Origin: Desulfovibrio sp. JY
GTDB lineage: Bacteria; Desulfobacterota; Desulfovibrionia; Desulfovibrionales; Desulfovibrionaceae
DNA length: 64,000 nucleotides
NCBI GenBank assembly: GCA_021730285.1
Contig: CP082962.1
Location: 3,419,501 to 3,483,500, forward strand
Reading direction: 5' to 3'
How positions within the stretch are numbered: position 1 is the stretch's first letter; each line of letters begins with the position of its first letter. The position numbers and the translations under genes were made by a program. This document shows, piece by piece, positions 16,903-25,758 of this stretch. The notes under the pieces were generated by a model that saw only the letters and a program-made list of their open reading frames with translations, had not been told where the DNA came from and made no database searches.

Positions 16903-17754
16903 ATGTGGGAATATACCGATAAAGTCAGGGATCATTTTCTCAATCCCCGCAACGTGGGCAGCCTCGATGATGCCAACGCCGTGGGCGAGGTGGGATCGCT
17001 GGCGTGCGGGGACGCGCTCAAGCTGTATCTCAAGATAAGCGACGCCGGCGTCATCGAGGACGCCCGCTTCCAGACCTTCGGCTGCGCCTCGGCCATCGCC
17101 TCCAGTTCGGTCCTGACCGAACTGCTCAAGGGCAAGACCATCGAGGAGGCGAAAAAACTGACCAACAAGGATATTGCCGATTACCTCGGCGGGCTGCCCA
17201 AGGAAAAGATGCACTGCTCGGTCATGGGACAGGAGGCCCTGGAGGCGGCCCTGGCCGGGTATCTGGGCGAAAAGGCCCCGGAGCACGAACCCGAGGGCGA
17301 GCTGGTGTGCAAGTGCTTCGGCGTCTACGAAGGCCAGATCCGCCGGGCCATCCGCGAAAACGCCCTGACCAGCGTGGAGGAGATCACCGACTTCACCAAG
17401 GCCGGCGGCGGTTGCGGCGATTGCCAGGAACGGCTGCAAGCCATCCTGGACGAGGAGCGCGGTCGGCAAGCCGACGCCACCGCCGGCGCGGCGAAAGCGC
17501 CGGCCAAGGGGCTCACCAACCTGGAACGGGTCAAACGCGTGACCGAGGTCATGGACGAGGAGATCCGGCCCAACCTCAAAAAGGACGGCGGCGACATCGA
17601 ATTGGTGGACATCGAAGGCAAGACGGTGCTCGTCGCCCTTCGCGGGGCGTGCAAGGGCTGTCCGGTCAGCAACGTGACGCTGACCGAATTCGTGCAAAAG
17701 CGCCTGCGGGAACTGGTGGAGCCTGATATCACGGTCAAGGAGGCTGGCAAATGA
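16903..17754 (+). CDS. nifU: NifU-type iron-sulfur cluster scaffold
   Basis: A 283-residue three-domain scaffold. The N-terminal IscU-like domain has its three cluster cysteines (ACGDALK, FGCASA, HCSVMG). A central Bfd-like [2Fe-2S] domain has CKCFGVYEGQ and GGGCGDCQE. The C-terminal Nfu domain has the CKGC motif. The ATG is fixed by GGAGGAAA. The nifS start overlaps its stop by four bases (ATGA), so scaffold and sulfur donor are translationally coupled. With no nitrogenase genes nearby it is probably the general cluster-assembly system of the cell, as is usual in sulfate reducers. Confidence 0.95.
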   Translation: MWEYTDKVRDHFLNPRNVGSLDDANAVGEVGSLACGDALKLYLKISDAGVIEDARFQTFGCASAIASSSVLTELLKGKTIEEAKKLTNKDIADYLGGLPKEKMHCSVMGQEALEAALAGYLGEKAPEHEPEGELVCKCFGVYEGQIRRAIRENALTSVEEITDFTKAGGGCGDCQERLQAILDEERGRQADATAGAAKAPAKGLTNLERVKRVTEVMDEEIRPNLKKDGGDIELVDIEGKTVLVALRGACKGCPVSNVTLTEFVQKRLRELVEPDITVKEAGK

Positions 17755-18935
17755 ACCCGGTGTATCTCGACAACAACGCCACGACCATGGTCGCGCCGGA
17801 AGTGCTTGAGGAAATGCTGCCCTTTTTCGGGGAACTCTACGGCAACCCTTCGAGCATGCACACCTTCGGCGGCGAAGTGGGCCACCGCCTGAAAAAGGCC
17901 CGGGCCGACGTGGCCGAAATCCTCGGCTGCGCGCCCGAGGAGATCATCTTCACCTCCTGCGGCTCGGAATCCGACAATACGGCCATCCGCAGCGCCCTGG
18001 CCGCCCAGCCGGACAAACGCCACCTCATCACCACCCGGGTGGAGCATCCGGCCGTGTTGAGCCTGGCCAAGCATCTCGAGGAAAAAGGCTACGAGGTCAC
18101 CTATCTGGGCGTGGACGAGAAGGGCCGGCTCGATATGGGTGAACTGTCCCGCGCCATCCGCAAGGACACGGCGCTGGTCTCGGTCATGTACGCCAACAAT
18201 GAAACCGGGACCATTTTCCCCGTCCCGGAGATCGCCGCCCTGTGCAAGGAACGCGGCGTGCTGGTCCATACCGACGCCGTCCAGGCCGTGGGCAAGGTGG
18301 AGATCGACCTGGCCAAACTCCCCGTGGACATGCTGGCCCTCTCCGGCCACAAGCTCCATGCCCAAAAGGGCGTGGGCCTGCTCTACGTGCGCAAGGGAAC
18401 GCCCTACCGGCCGTTTCTTATCGGCGGACACCAGGAGCACGGCCGCCGGGCCGGCACCGAAAATACCGCCGGCATCATCGGCCTGGCCAAGGCCATGCGC
18501 CTTGCCCACGACAACATGGCCGAGGAAAATACGCGCGTCAAAGCACTGCGCGACCGGCTGGAGCAGGGCATCCTGGCCAGCGTTCCCGACACCATCGTCA
18601 ACGGCGATCCGGACAACCGGCTGCCCAATACCGCCAGCATCGCCTTCAAATACGTGGAAGGCGAGGCCATCCTGCTCATGCTCGACCAGTACGGCATCTG
18701 CGCCAGCTCGGGCTCGGCCTGCACCTCGGGCAGCCTGGAGCCGTCCCACGTGCTGCGGGCCATGGGCGTGCCCTTCACCTTCGCCCACGGTTCCATCCGC
18801 TTCAGCCTCTCGCGCTATACTACCGACAAGGACGTGGACCTGGTGCTGGAAGTGATGCCCAAAGTCATCGATACCCTGCGCCGTATGTCGCCCTTCAACG
18901 AAAAAACACCCCCCAAACAAGCTTGTACGTGTTGA
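17751..18935 (+). CDS. nifS: Cysteine desulfurase NifS
   Basis: A 394-residue class I, PLP-dependent cysteine desulfurase that supplies sulfur to NifU. The PLP lysine sits in LSGHKLHAQKG. The catalytic cysteine is in the mobile loop CASSGSACTSGS. The N-terminal VYLDNNATT motif is canonical. The C-terminal tail ends QACTC, a short Cys-bearing extension beyond the usual fold. It overlaps nifU by four bases. A three-part hairpin repeat follows and probably ends the operon. Confidence 0.96.
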   Translation: MNPVYLDNNATTMVAPEVLEEMLPFFGELYGNPSSMHTFGGEVGHRLKKARADVAEILGCAPEEIIFTSCGSESDNTAIRSALAAQPDKRHLITTRVEHPAVLSLAKHLEEKGYEVTYLGVDEKGRLDMGELSRAIRKDTALVSVMYANNETGTIFPVPEIAALCKERGVLVHTDAVQAVGKVEIDLAKLPVDMLALSGHKLHAQKGVGLLYVRKGTPYRPFLIGGHQEHGRRAGTENTAGIIGLAKAMRLAHDNMAEENTRVKALRDRLEQGILASVPDTIVNGDPDNRLPNTASIAFKYVEGEAILLMLDQYGICASSGSACTSGSLEPSHVLRAMGVPFTFAHGSIRFSLSRYTTDKDVDLVLEVMPKVIDTLRRMSPFNEKTPPKQACTC

Positions 18936-18961
18936 AAGGGAAAATTTGAGGAAAAGAAAGT

Positions 18962-19110
18962 GCGAGAGGGGAACCCTTTTTGAAAAAAGGGTTCCCCTCT
19001 CGCGCTCTCCCTTCCCAAAAATTTTAACGGTGATGGGATGTTATCGTTAAAAGTCTTGGGAAGGGGGGCCTGGGGGGAGAACCTTTCTTCAAGAAAGGTT
19101 TCCCCCCAGG
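18962..19110. repeat. Tripartite intergenic hairpin repeat (copy D)
   Basis: This is the best-preserved copy. Hairpin 1 (18962-19003) has 20-bp arms starting GCGAGAGGGGAACCC. A middle stem pairs CCCTTCCCAAAAATTTTAACG-type sequence at 19009-19029 with 19045-19065. Hairpin 2 (19069-19110) has arms around TGGGGGGAGAACCTTTCTT. It lies between convergent nifS and a minus-strand gene, so it should serve as a bidirectional terminator. Confidence 0.85.
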
Positions 19111-19132
19111 TTCATTCTCCCCCTTCTTTCTT

Positions 19133-19486
19133 TCAATTACCCACAAGGCCTTCGTTGCGGATTTTTTGGGCGTCCCGGTGCAGATCGGGGCCGGGCTTCA
19201 TGATGTTGTTTTCCATACCGGGCGCGACCTGCCACCGTTTTTCCCAATGGCCGGTTTTGGGGGGATAGTAGGGTGCGCCGTCGCAACGGCCGGCGCAGGC
19301 CGGGCAGGAGGTGTTGCACAGGCGCGACGGGGTGAATTCGGTCATGTTGCCGGTATCCACCACGCAGACCTGCCGTCCGGCTCCGTCCACGCAGACGAAA
19401 AGTCCCACCGCGCTGGCGGGGGTGGTGGTGAGGAAGAGTCCCGCCAGGAAAAACGCCATTGCCGCAACGATGCGAGCCCGTGCCAT
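19133..19486 (-). CDS. Secreted cysteine-rich hypothetical protein
   Basis: A 117-residue protein that I do not recognise. It has a clear Sec signal peptide (positively charged start, hydrophobic core, cleavage near PASA-VG around residue 26). About seven cysteines follow in the mature part (FVCVDGAGRQVCVVD, then LCNTSCPACAGRC), suggesting disulfides or a metal site in the periplasm. The first half resembles a DUF4124-like or SH3-like fold only loosely. It sits 17 nt downstream of murA on the same strand, so it may be read from the murA transcript. Confidence 0.7.
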   Translation of the reverse strand: MARARIVAAMAFFLAGLFLTTTPASAVGLFVCVDGAGRQVCVVDTGNMTEFTPSRLCNTSCPACAGRCDGAPYYPPKTGHWEKRWQVAPGMENNIMKPGPDLHRDAQKIRNEGLVGN

Positions 19487-19502
19487 GATCTGCCTCCGTG
19501 CG

Positions 19503-20753
19503 TCAGGCGAGGCGTTCGATATCCGCCCCGACGTTGCGCAGTTTGACTTCCACCGCCTCGTAGCCGCGATCCAGGTGGTAGACGCGTTGGATCAGCGTTT
19601 CGCCCTTGGCGGCCAGGCCGGCCAGGACCAGCGAGGCGCTGGCCCGCAGGTCCGAGGCCATGACCGGCGCGCCGGTTAGGCTTTTCACCCCGCGAATAAA
19701 GGCGCTTTGGGCCGAGATGCGAATCTGCGCGCCGAGGCGCACCAGCTCCTGGACGTGCATGAAGCGATTCTCGAAAATGGTTTCGCGCACCGAGCCCGCG
19801 CCCATGGCCACGCACATAAGCGCCATGATTTGCGCCTGCACGTCGGTGGGAAAGCCGGGATAGGGCTGGGTGGCCACGTCCACGCCCACGAGCTGCTCCC
19901 GGCGGCGCACCAGCACCCCGGCGTTGGTGGCCTCGAAGTGCAGGCCCATTTCCCGTAGTTTGGACACCACGGCGTCGAGCTCCATGAACGGGCAGCATTC
20001 GAGCTTGAGTTCGCCGTCGGTGATGGCTGCGGCCATCATGTAGGTGGCCGCCTCGATACGGTCGGGCATGACGCTGTACGAGCCGCCCCCAAGCCGGGGG
20101 ACCCCCTCGATGGTGATGATCGCGGTGCCGTGGCCGGAGATCTTCGCGCCCATGGCATTGAGGAAATCGGCCAGGTCGGCGACTTCCGGCTCGCGGGCGG
20201 CATTCTCGAGCACCGTCGTGCCTTCGGCCAGGCTTGCGGCCATAAGCAGGTTTTCCGTGCCACCGACGGTGGGGAAATCGAAGACGATGTGCGCGCCGGT
20301 CAGCTTGTCGCAGCGCCCCTCGATGTAGCCGGCCTCCAGGTTGAAGGTCGCGCCCATTTTTTCCAGGGCGGTCAGGTGCAAATTGACGGGCCGCGCGCCG
20401 ATGGCGCAACCGCCGGGCAGCGCCACCCGGGCCTGTCCGACCCTGGCCAAAAGCGGCCCGAGGACCAGCACCGAGGCGCGCATGGTGCGGACGAGGTCGT
20501 AGGGGGCCTCGGGATTGAGCTCTTGGCTCGGTTCCAGGGTGACGGTGTTGCCGTCGAAGGTGGACGGGCAGCCGAGCATGTCGAGGAGCCGCAGCGTGGT
20601 GTGGATGTCGCGCAGCCGGGGCACGTTTTCGATGACCGTCGGTTTGGTGAGCAGGGGCGCGGCGAGCAGGATGGGCAGGGCCGCGTTTTTCGAGCCGCTG
20701 ATGCGCACGGAGCCGTGAAGGGGTTTGCCGCCCCGGATAAGCAGTTTGTCCAT
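19503..20753 (-). CDS. murA: UDP-N-acetylglucosamine 1-carboxyvinyltransferase
   Basis: A 416-residue MurA catalysing the first committed step of peptidoglycan synthesis (enolpyruvyl transfer from PEP to UDP-GlcNAc). The fosfomycin-target cysteine is present in [15 protein letters not shown]. The N-terminal [19 protein letters not shown] and the C-terminal [13 protein letters not shown] motifs are typical. The start at 20753 (MDKLLIRGG) matches family N-termini. The longer in-frame reading adds 19 unrelated residues. Confidence 0.96.
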   Translation of the reverse strand: MDKLLIRGGKPLHGSVRISGSKNAALPILLAAPLLTKPTVIENVPRLRDIHTTLRLLDMLGCPSTFDGNTVTLEPSQELNPEAPYDLVRTMRASVLVLGPLLARVGQARVALPGGCAIGARPVNLHLTALEKMGATFNLEAGYIEGRCDKLTGAHIVFDFPTVGGTENLLMAASLAEGTTVLENAAREPEVADLADFLNAMGAKISGHGTAIITIEGVPRLGGGSYSVMPDRIEAATYMMAAAITDGELKLECCPFMELDAVVSKLREMGLHFEATNAGVLVRRREQLVGVDVATQPYPGFPTDVQAQIMALMCVAMGAGSVRETIFENRFMHVQELVRLGAQIRISAQSAFIRGVKSLTGAPVMASDLRASASLVLAGLAAKGETLIQRVYHLDRGYEAVEVKLRNVGADIERLA

Positions 20754-20907
20754 GTATGGGATCCTTGGCTGAATTGCGTGATGGTGGCAAGGGCGACGGC
20801 GCGCTTGCACTAACCACGATACCCTGGGGGAAGGATATGGGCAAGAGAATGAAAAAGATGTTGACGGGACGGTGGGGTGGGGCTAAAGAAATCGTTCTCC
20901 AGTCGAT

Positions 20908-20984
20908 GGTGGCTGTAGCTCAGTTGGTAGAGTCCCAGGTTGTGGCCCTGGTTGCCGTGGGTTCGAGTCCCACCAGTCACCCCA
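20908..20984 (+). tRNA. tRNA-His (GTG anticodon)
   Basis: A complete cloverleaf. The acceptor GTGGCTG pairs with CAGTCAC with one G-U pair. The extra 5' G (G-1) opposite C73 is encoded, as expected for tRNA-His. The anticodon loop is TTGTGGC with GTG at its centre. The T-arm is GTGGG-TTCGAGT-CCCAC. The CCA end is encoded in the gene. A terminator follows immediately. Confidence 0.95.
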
Positions 20985-20998
20985 TCAAATTTTCGGAA

Positions 20999-21032
20999 AA
21001 AGGCCCGGTTTTGCCGGGCCTTTTATTTTTTG
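20999..21032 (+). terminator. Terminator of tRNA-His
   Basis: AAGGCCCGG-TTTT-GCCGGGCCTT followed by TTATTTTTT, 15 nt after the tRNA CCA. Nothing recognisable fills the remaining 258 nt before the glycosyltransferase gene. Confidence 0.9.
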
Positions 21033-21290
21033 TCGCCTGTTTACGGCGTGCCGGGGGCGCGTGTCGCGGGGAGAGGTTTCGAATCCGGCCGCTTCCCCGG
21101 ACCGCGAGCGGACGTCCGGAGCGGGGCTTTTGGACTGCCCGGACCAGCCCCGAGGTTTCGACCACCGTTCAGGATGGCGGCGTCGATCCGTTTCGGGCCT
21201 GTTTCGTCCCGGCCCGCAACAGGGTAGTATGCCGCAGGCGACGCTTCGGGGCGCGAGGCGGAAGGGACGCGCTGCCTATGGGGACAGGCC

Positions 21291-22277
21291 ATGAAACGCA
21301 TCTATTACCATGTGAGCCGCTACATCAGCCATAAGCGTGCCGGCGAGGATTTCATCGCCGCGCTCGGGGCTGTGGGAATCGCCTGCGTAGCCGATCCGGC
21401 CGCGGCCGACGTGCTCCTTTTGCACGACGAACCCATGGCCCTGGCCGAAATCATCCCGCGCTACAGGGACAAATACCGCATTGCCTATTCGGTCTGGGAA
21501 ACGCAGACGCTTTCCGATTCCTATGCCAAGGCGCTTTGCGGCGTGGACCGGGTCTGGACCTGTTCGCCCTTTTCCGCGACCGCCTTTGCCGCGGCCGGAT
21601 TCCCCGTGGATGTCGTGCCGCATGTGGTGCGCGTCGATCCGCCGACGGCAGGCGACCTTGACGCCATCAAGGCGCAGATCGCCTATGACCCGGGCAAGTT
21701 CTACTTTTACACCATGGTCGACTCGGTCAATCCCCGCAAAAACCTGGAAGCCTTGCTGCAAACGTTTGTGGCCACGTTCGGCAACGTCGGCGACGTGAAA
21801 CTCGTGGTCAAGCAGTACAGAAATTCCTGGGACCTTGCCGGGTTGCCCAATGTCGTCAGCCTGGACGCCTTCTTGAGCCCCGGGCAGATCGCGGCCCTGC
21901 ATGGCCTGCTCGATTGCTATGTCAGCGCGCATCACGCCGAAGCCTGGGGACTGTCACTTTCCGACGCCATGTTTTGCGGCAAACCGGTCATCGCGACCGG
22001 TTTTTCCGGCAACATGTCGTACATGAACCCGCAAAACAGCTTTCCGGTCCAGTACACCCTGGTCCCTGTTTCCGGACGCATGTGCGACCTTATCCCCCTG
22101 TATACGCGGGACATGGTCTGGGCGGAAATCGACCGCCGCCATCTCGCCTATCTGCTGCGCAAGGTGCGGCGACACAAGTACGCCTTGGATCTCCCGGCCC
22201 GGGCGCGGCAGGACATGGAGCGTTTCAGCCCCTTGCAGGTTGGGCGGCGCATGCGGGACCTGCTGGAGCGTATCTGA
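21291..22277 (+). CDS. Glycosyltransferase (GT4-like)
   Basis: A 328-residue glycosyltransferase with a GT-B fold pattern. The C-terminal nucleotide-sugar site reads EAWGLSLSDAMFCGKPVIAT, the EX7E-type motif of GT4 enzymes. A mid-protein YTMVDSVNPRKNLEALLQTF segment is also typical. The N-terminal half (VLLLHDEPMALAEIIPRY) is the acceptor domain. Acceptor and product are unknown. No polysaccharide cluster surrounds it. It may modify a surface glycan or protein. Confidence 0.82.
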   Translation: MKRIYYHVSRYISHKRAGEDFIAALGAVGIACVADPAAADVLLLHDEPMALAEIIPRYRDKYRIAYSVWETQTLSDSYAKALCGVDRVWTCSPFSATAFAAAGFPVDVVPHVVRVDPPTAGDLDAIKAQIAYDPGKFYFYTMVDSVNPRKNLEALLQTFVATFGNVGDVKLVVKQYRNSWDLAGLPNVVSLDAFLSPGQIAALHGLLDCYVSAHHAEAWGLSLSDAMFCGKPVIATGFSGNMSYMNPQNSFPVQYTLVPVSGRMCDLIPLYTRDMVWAEIDRRHLAYLLRKVRRHKYALDLPARARQDMERFSPLQVGRRMRDLLERI

Positions 22278-22530
22278 TCCGGCCGTTTGCCCGACCTGCG
22301 CTCTTGTATCCGGGGCCTGCCGGGCTTCGCGCATCGTTGCGGCGTCTCCCCACTCACGGCCGCGCCTGATGCTCTTTTGCTTCTGACATTACCCGCTTGG
22401 CGATCTTTCCGCCGCATCCCGTTTTCATGGAAACCTGCCGCGTCAGGTGGTATGTGTGTCTATTTGGCGTAATGGCCAAATTTCAACTTGCCAATTCCCG
22501 AATGGGTCTCTATTTTCATTCTTGGTCAAA

Positions 22531-22659
22531 TTGCCAATAATGATGTCTGTCCTCGCCTGGTCGCTGCCGGCGATGGTCATTTTGCGCAAGGTGTCGCTGC
22601 TGGTGGCCGTTGCCGCCATTGTCGGCCGCGGTATTTTGCTTGTGGGGTAGGTGATTAAC
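22531..22659 (+). pseudogene. Decayed 3' end of a permease (UPF0718/ArsP-like)
   Basis: The 410-nt gap between the glycosyltransferase and the AhpD-like gene contains a short open stretch (SVLAWSLPAMVILRKV, then RGILLVG and stop). It resembles the C-terminal transmembrane end of UPF0718-type permeases, which usually end in VGYLFN-like residues. Here TAG GTG follows where TAC CTG would restore the tyrosine-leucine. No upstream permease body is present, so this is read as a deletion remnant. A small hairpin (ATTTGGC/GCCAAAT, 22462-22481) and a repeated TTGCCAAT motif (22488 and 22531) lie just before it. Confidence 0.45.
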
Positions 22660-22688
22660 GCTCTGTTGTAACGCACAAGGAGGTTGCC

Positions 22689-23012
22689 ATGCGGTTTTTG
22701 GCCCAGCTCTTCCCGGAATTCGCGTCCTCGCTCGATGCCATGGACGCGCTCTATGCCGAAAAGCGGCTCATCGACGAAAAGACCTATCAATTCATTTGCT
22801 TTGCCGTCTCCATCAAGGCCCGGTCCAAACCCTGCGTGCTCAAGCACTTCAAGGGAGCCCTCGAAGCCGGGGCGAGCCTTAAGGAACTGGCCTACATCCT
22901 GGCCTTGGTCATGCGCGAGGCGGCCGGGGCCGACGACTGCTGGACCCACGACGTGCTCGGCGACGTGGCCGATATCGTGGCCGGCAACATTGACTGCGCC
23001 TGCAAGAAATAG
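22689..23012 (+). CDS. Carboxymuconolactone decarboxylase/AhpD-like protein
   Basis: A 107-residue all-helical protein of the CMD/AhpD-like family, many members of which are thiol-disulfide oxidoreductases. The active-site segment reads KARSKPCVLKHFKGALEAGA. Only the second cysteine of the usual CxxC is present (SKPC), plus a CDC-like pair at the C-terminus (DCACKK). The ATG follows an AAGGAGG. A thioredoxin-fold gene follows 19 nt later. The pair plus the permease remnant upstream suggests a former permease-CMD-thioredoxin operon, as seen in other Desulfovibrio genomes. Confidence 0.82.
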   Translation: MRFLAQLFPEFASSLDAMDALYAEKRLIDEKTYQFICFAVSIKARSKPCVLKHFKGALEAGASLKELAYILALVMREAAGADDCWTHDVLGDVADIVAGNIDCACKK

Positions 23013-23031
23013 GCGCGCGGAGGAACATACG

Positions 23032-23262
23032 ATGTTGATTCAGGTGCTCGGCACGGGCTGCGCCAAGTGCAAGGAGCTGGAAAAGCTGGTGCGGGAGACG
23101 GTCGCGGAAAAAGGCAGCGACGCACAAGTCGAAAAGGTGACCGACCTCAAGCAGATCGCCATGATGGGCGTTTTCACCACGCCGGCGGTGGTCGTCGACG
23201 GGGTCATCAAGTCCGTGGGGGCGATTCCGCCGAAAGCGGATATCGCGGCCTGGATTTCCTGA
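23032..23262 (+). CDS. Small thioredoxin-fold protein (thioredoxin/glutaredoxin-like)
   Basis: A 76-residue redox protein of the minimal thioredoxin family (MTH895/TM0996 type). The active site is GCAKCKELEKLV (CAKC), and the cis-proline region reads GVFTTPAVVVDG. The start is set by GGAGGA. It probably exchanges disulfides with the AhpD-like partner encoded just upstream. Confidence 0.88.
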   Translation: MLIQVLGTGCAKCKELEKLVRETVAEKGSDAQVEKVTDLKQIAMMGVFTTPAVVVDGVIKSVGAIPPKADIAAWIS

Positions 23263-23312
23263 TTGTACCGTATGGCTCCGGGAGAGGCCACGCCCTCCCG
23301 GAGCCGTGATAT

Positions 23313-25061
23313 TTATTCCACGCCGAGTAGCGCCTGGGCGAAGTCCTGGCCCACGAAGGGGCGCAAGTCCTCCATCTTTTCCCCCAGCCCCACATAGGTG
23401 ATGGGCACGCCGAAGGATAGCGCGATGCCGACCACCACCCCGCCCTTGGCCGTGCCGTCGAGCTTGGTCAGGATGATCTCGTCCACGCCCGCCGCCTCGT
23501 TGAAAAGCTTGGTCTGGGACAAGGCGTTCTGGCCGGTGGTGGCGTCGAGCACGAGCACCGAGCGGTGGGGCGCTCCGGGGTGTTTCTTGGCCACGACCCG
23601 GCGGATTTTGCGCAATTCTTCCATGAGGTTGGTCTTGGTGTGCAACCGGCCGGCGGTGTCGAGGTAGAGCACGTCGAAGCCTTCGGACAGGGCCTTGTCC
23701 ATGGCCTCGAAGGCCACCGCCGCCGGGTCGGCGTTCTCGCCCTTGGTGTAAAATGCCGCGCCGACCCGGTCGGCCCAGATTTTGAGCTGTTCGATGGCCG
23801 CGGCCCGGAAGGTGTCGCCGGCGGCGATGAGCACCTTTTTGCCCTGCATGATGTCGCGGTGGGCCAGCTTGGCGATGGTGGTGGTCTTGCCCACGCCGTT
23901 GACGCCGATCATCATGACCACTTCCGGCGGGTTGATGGCCTTGATGGTCTTTTGGACCTGGAAGATTTCCGCCAATTCCTCGCGCAGGATGTCCTTGAAC
24001 ACGGCCGGGTCGGTGGTGCCGCGTTTTCTGACCTTTTCGCGCAGGTTGTCCATGAGCTTGGCCGCCGGCTCGAAGCCGACGTCGGCCATGATGAGGATTT
24101 CCTCGAGCTCCTCCCAGAACGCCTCGTCGATGACGGCATGGTTGCCGAGCAGTCCGTCGATGCGCTTGACGATCTGTTCCTTGGTCTTGGCCAGCCCTTC
24201 GGAGAGCTTGAGGAAAAGCCGGTTGCGCTCGTCCTCCTCGTCCTCGAGCTCAAGGGCCAAAGCCAGGCGGTATTGCAGTTCCGAACGGAACAGCTCCACC
24301 TCGTCGTATTCCATGAGCGCGACCCAGTCCGCGAACTTGGCCACGAACGCGTCGGCCTCGTCGGCCGGGGCCTGCAAGCTCGCGAACAAAAAGCGTAGCC
24401 GGTCCCACAGGTCCGGCCCGGCCTCGGTGACGTCGGCCAGGAGAATATCGAGCCAGGCCGAGAGCTTGGGTTCGGCTTGTCGCAACTCGAGAATCAGCGC
24501 GTCGCGCCAGGGCGCGTTTTCTCCCGGCACAGCCGAAGCCTGGGGCGCGGCGGTGACCGGTTTGGCCGCCGGGGCCGGGGCTGCGGGAGCGGCCGGCTGC
24601 GCCGCAGGGGCAACCGGAGTCGGTTTGGATTCGATCACCGGTTGCGCGGGCTCGGCTTTTGCCTGGGGCGCTTCGGGCTTGGGTGAAACGCCTTCGTCGA
24701 TGGTCGCGGCCGGCTTTTCGGCCATGGCGGCGGGTTCGGGAGAAGGGGCTGGTTCGGGAGCGACAGACGGTGAAAGAGCTTCCTCATGCTGCGGGAGGCC
24801 CGGGGCCACGGGAGGCGCGAGGTCGATGCTGTCTTCGTCCTGCGACGATGGAGCGGCTTCCTGCTCCGGCAGGGCGTCCGTATCCGCCATGTGCGGCTCG
24901 GGCTGCCGGGCGGTTGGCGCGACGGCAGGCCGGTCCGTCGGCTCTGGCTCCTCAGGCGTGGGCGCGACGGCGGGAGCGTCGGTTTCCTCCGGGGACGGGG
25001 CGGCGGTCTGTGTTTCCTCGTCCGTCTTCCAGAATTTCTTGATCTTCGAAAAAAAACCCAT
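23313..25061 (-). CDS. ftsY: Signal recognition particle receptor FtsY
   Basis: A 582-residue SRP receptor GTPase for co-translational membrane targeting. The C-terminal NG domain has GVNGVGKTTTIAKLA (P-loop), DTAGRLHTKTNLMEEL (G3) and TKLDGTAKGG. The N-terminal 200 or so residues form an acidic, proline/alanine/glutamate-rich A domain of low complexity, much longer than in E. coli but common in this lineage. The start MGFFSKIKKFW at 25061 matches the usual FtsY membrane-anchoring N-terminus and has AAGG at proper spacing. An ATG three codons earlier (25070) is possible. Confidence 0.95.
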   Translation of the reverse strand: MGFFSKIKKFWKTDEETQTAAPSPEETDAPAVAPTPEEPEPTDRPAVAPTARQPEPHMADTDALPEQEAAPSSQDEDSIDLAPPVAPGLPQHEEALSPSVAPEPAPSPEPAAMAEKPAATIDEGVSPKPEAPQAKAEPAQPVIESKPTPVAPAAQPAAPAAPAPAAKPVTAAPQASAVPGENAPWRDALILELRQAEPKLSAWLDILLADVTEAGPDLWDRLRFLFASLQAPADEADAFVAKFADWVALMEYDEVELFRSELQYRLALALELEDEEDERNRLFLKLSEGLAKTKEQIVKRIDGLLGNHAVIDEAFWEELEEILIMADVGFEPAAKLMDNLREKVRKRGTTDPAVFKDILREELAEIFQVQKTIKAINPPEVVMMIGVNGVGKTTTIAKLAHRDIMQGKKVLIAAGDTFRAAAIEQLKIWADRVGAAFYTKGENADPAAVAFEAMDKALSEGFDVLYLDTAGRLHTKTNLMEELRKIRRVVAKKHPGAPHRSVLVLDATTGQNALSQTKLFNEAAGVDEIILTKLDGTAKGGVVVGIALSFGVPITYVGLGEKMEDLRPFVGQDFAQALLGVE

Positions 25062-25266
25062 GAACGGCATCCTTGTGTTCGGGTGGAAATCGGTGTGGCG
25101 GGAGCGCGCAAGGCAGCGCGCGGCCTCAATGTATAGCCGGGCGCAGGGTTGGGCGCAACCGCCCGGGCACGGAGGGGCGAAGGGCGGTTGTGGTTGGTTG
25201 TCGCCTTGTGGCAAAAGACCCGCAGGCGGGAGACGCGCCATGCGTTCCCGAAAGGAGTCTGCCGCA

Positions 25267-25758
25267 ATGAAACCGGAAGAGGGAAGTGCCCCGGTCACGA
25301 CGATGCTCACGCAACGTTGCATCGAGGCGGCCATGCTGGCCGATGTCTATGCCGTACTGGTGGATAAAATCGGCAAGGACGCCGCCCTGGACGTGGTCGA
25401 GGAAACCATCGAGAGGGCGGCGCGCAAGGCGGGGCAGGATTTTGCCGCCAAAGCGCCGGGCGGGCCGAGCCTGACGCATTTCGCGGCCGTCACCGACATG
25501 TGGCGGGCCGGCGGGGCGCTTGCCATCGAAAACGTGCGCCGCCAGCCGGACAGCCTTTCCTTCGACGTGACCCGCTGCCGCTACGCCGAAAGCTACCGTG
25601 AGATGGGCCTGCCCGAGGAACTGGTCACACGCATCTCCTGCCTGCGCGACGGCGCGTTCGTGGCCGGCTACTGCGACAGATTGCGGCTCACCCGCCCCGG
25701 CACCATCGCCTCGGGCGAAAGCCGCTGTCCGTTCACCTTCACCTGGGAAAAACGATGA
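25267..25758 (+). CDS. L-2-amino-thiazoline-4-carboxylic acid hydrolase-like protein
   Basis: A 163-residue protein matching the ATC-hydrolase family (PF14196): [18 protein letters not shown], then [14 protein letters not shown], then [15 protein letters not shown]. The founding enzyme opens the thiazoline ring to N-carbamoyl-cysteine, but many members have unknown substrates. The ATG is preceded by AAGGAG. It overlaps the asnS start by four bases (ATGA), an unexpected coupling with a housekeeping gene. Confidence 0.75.
   Translation: MKPEEGSAPVTTMLTQRCIEAAMLADVYAVLVDKIGKDAALDVVEETIERAARKAGQDFAAKAPGGPSLTHFAAVTDMWRAGGALAIENVRRQPDSLSFDVTRCRYAESYREMGLPEELVTRISCLRDGAFVAGYCDRLRLTRPGTIASGESRCPFTFTWEKR

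Noticed and set aside
20818-20907. Second tRNA or small RNA upstream of tRNA-His
   Set aside because: No second cloverleaf or conserved structure could be formed; it is simply the leader region of the tRNA.
24480-25020. Repeat or mobile element in the low-complexity stretch of ftsY
   Set aside because: The repetitive Pro/Ala/Glu codons are the acidic A domain of FtsY, in frame with the GTPase, and of a kind common in the lineage.
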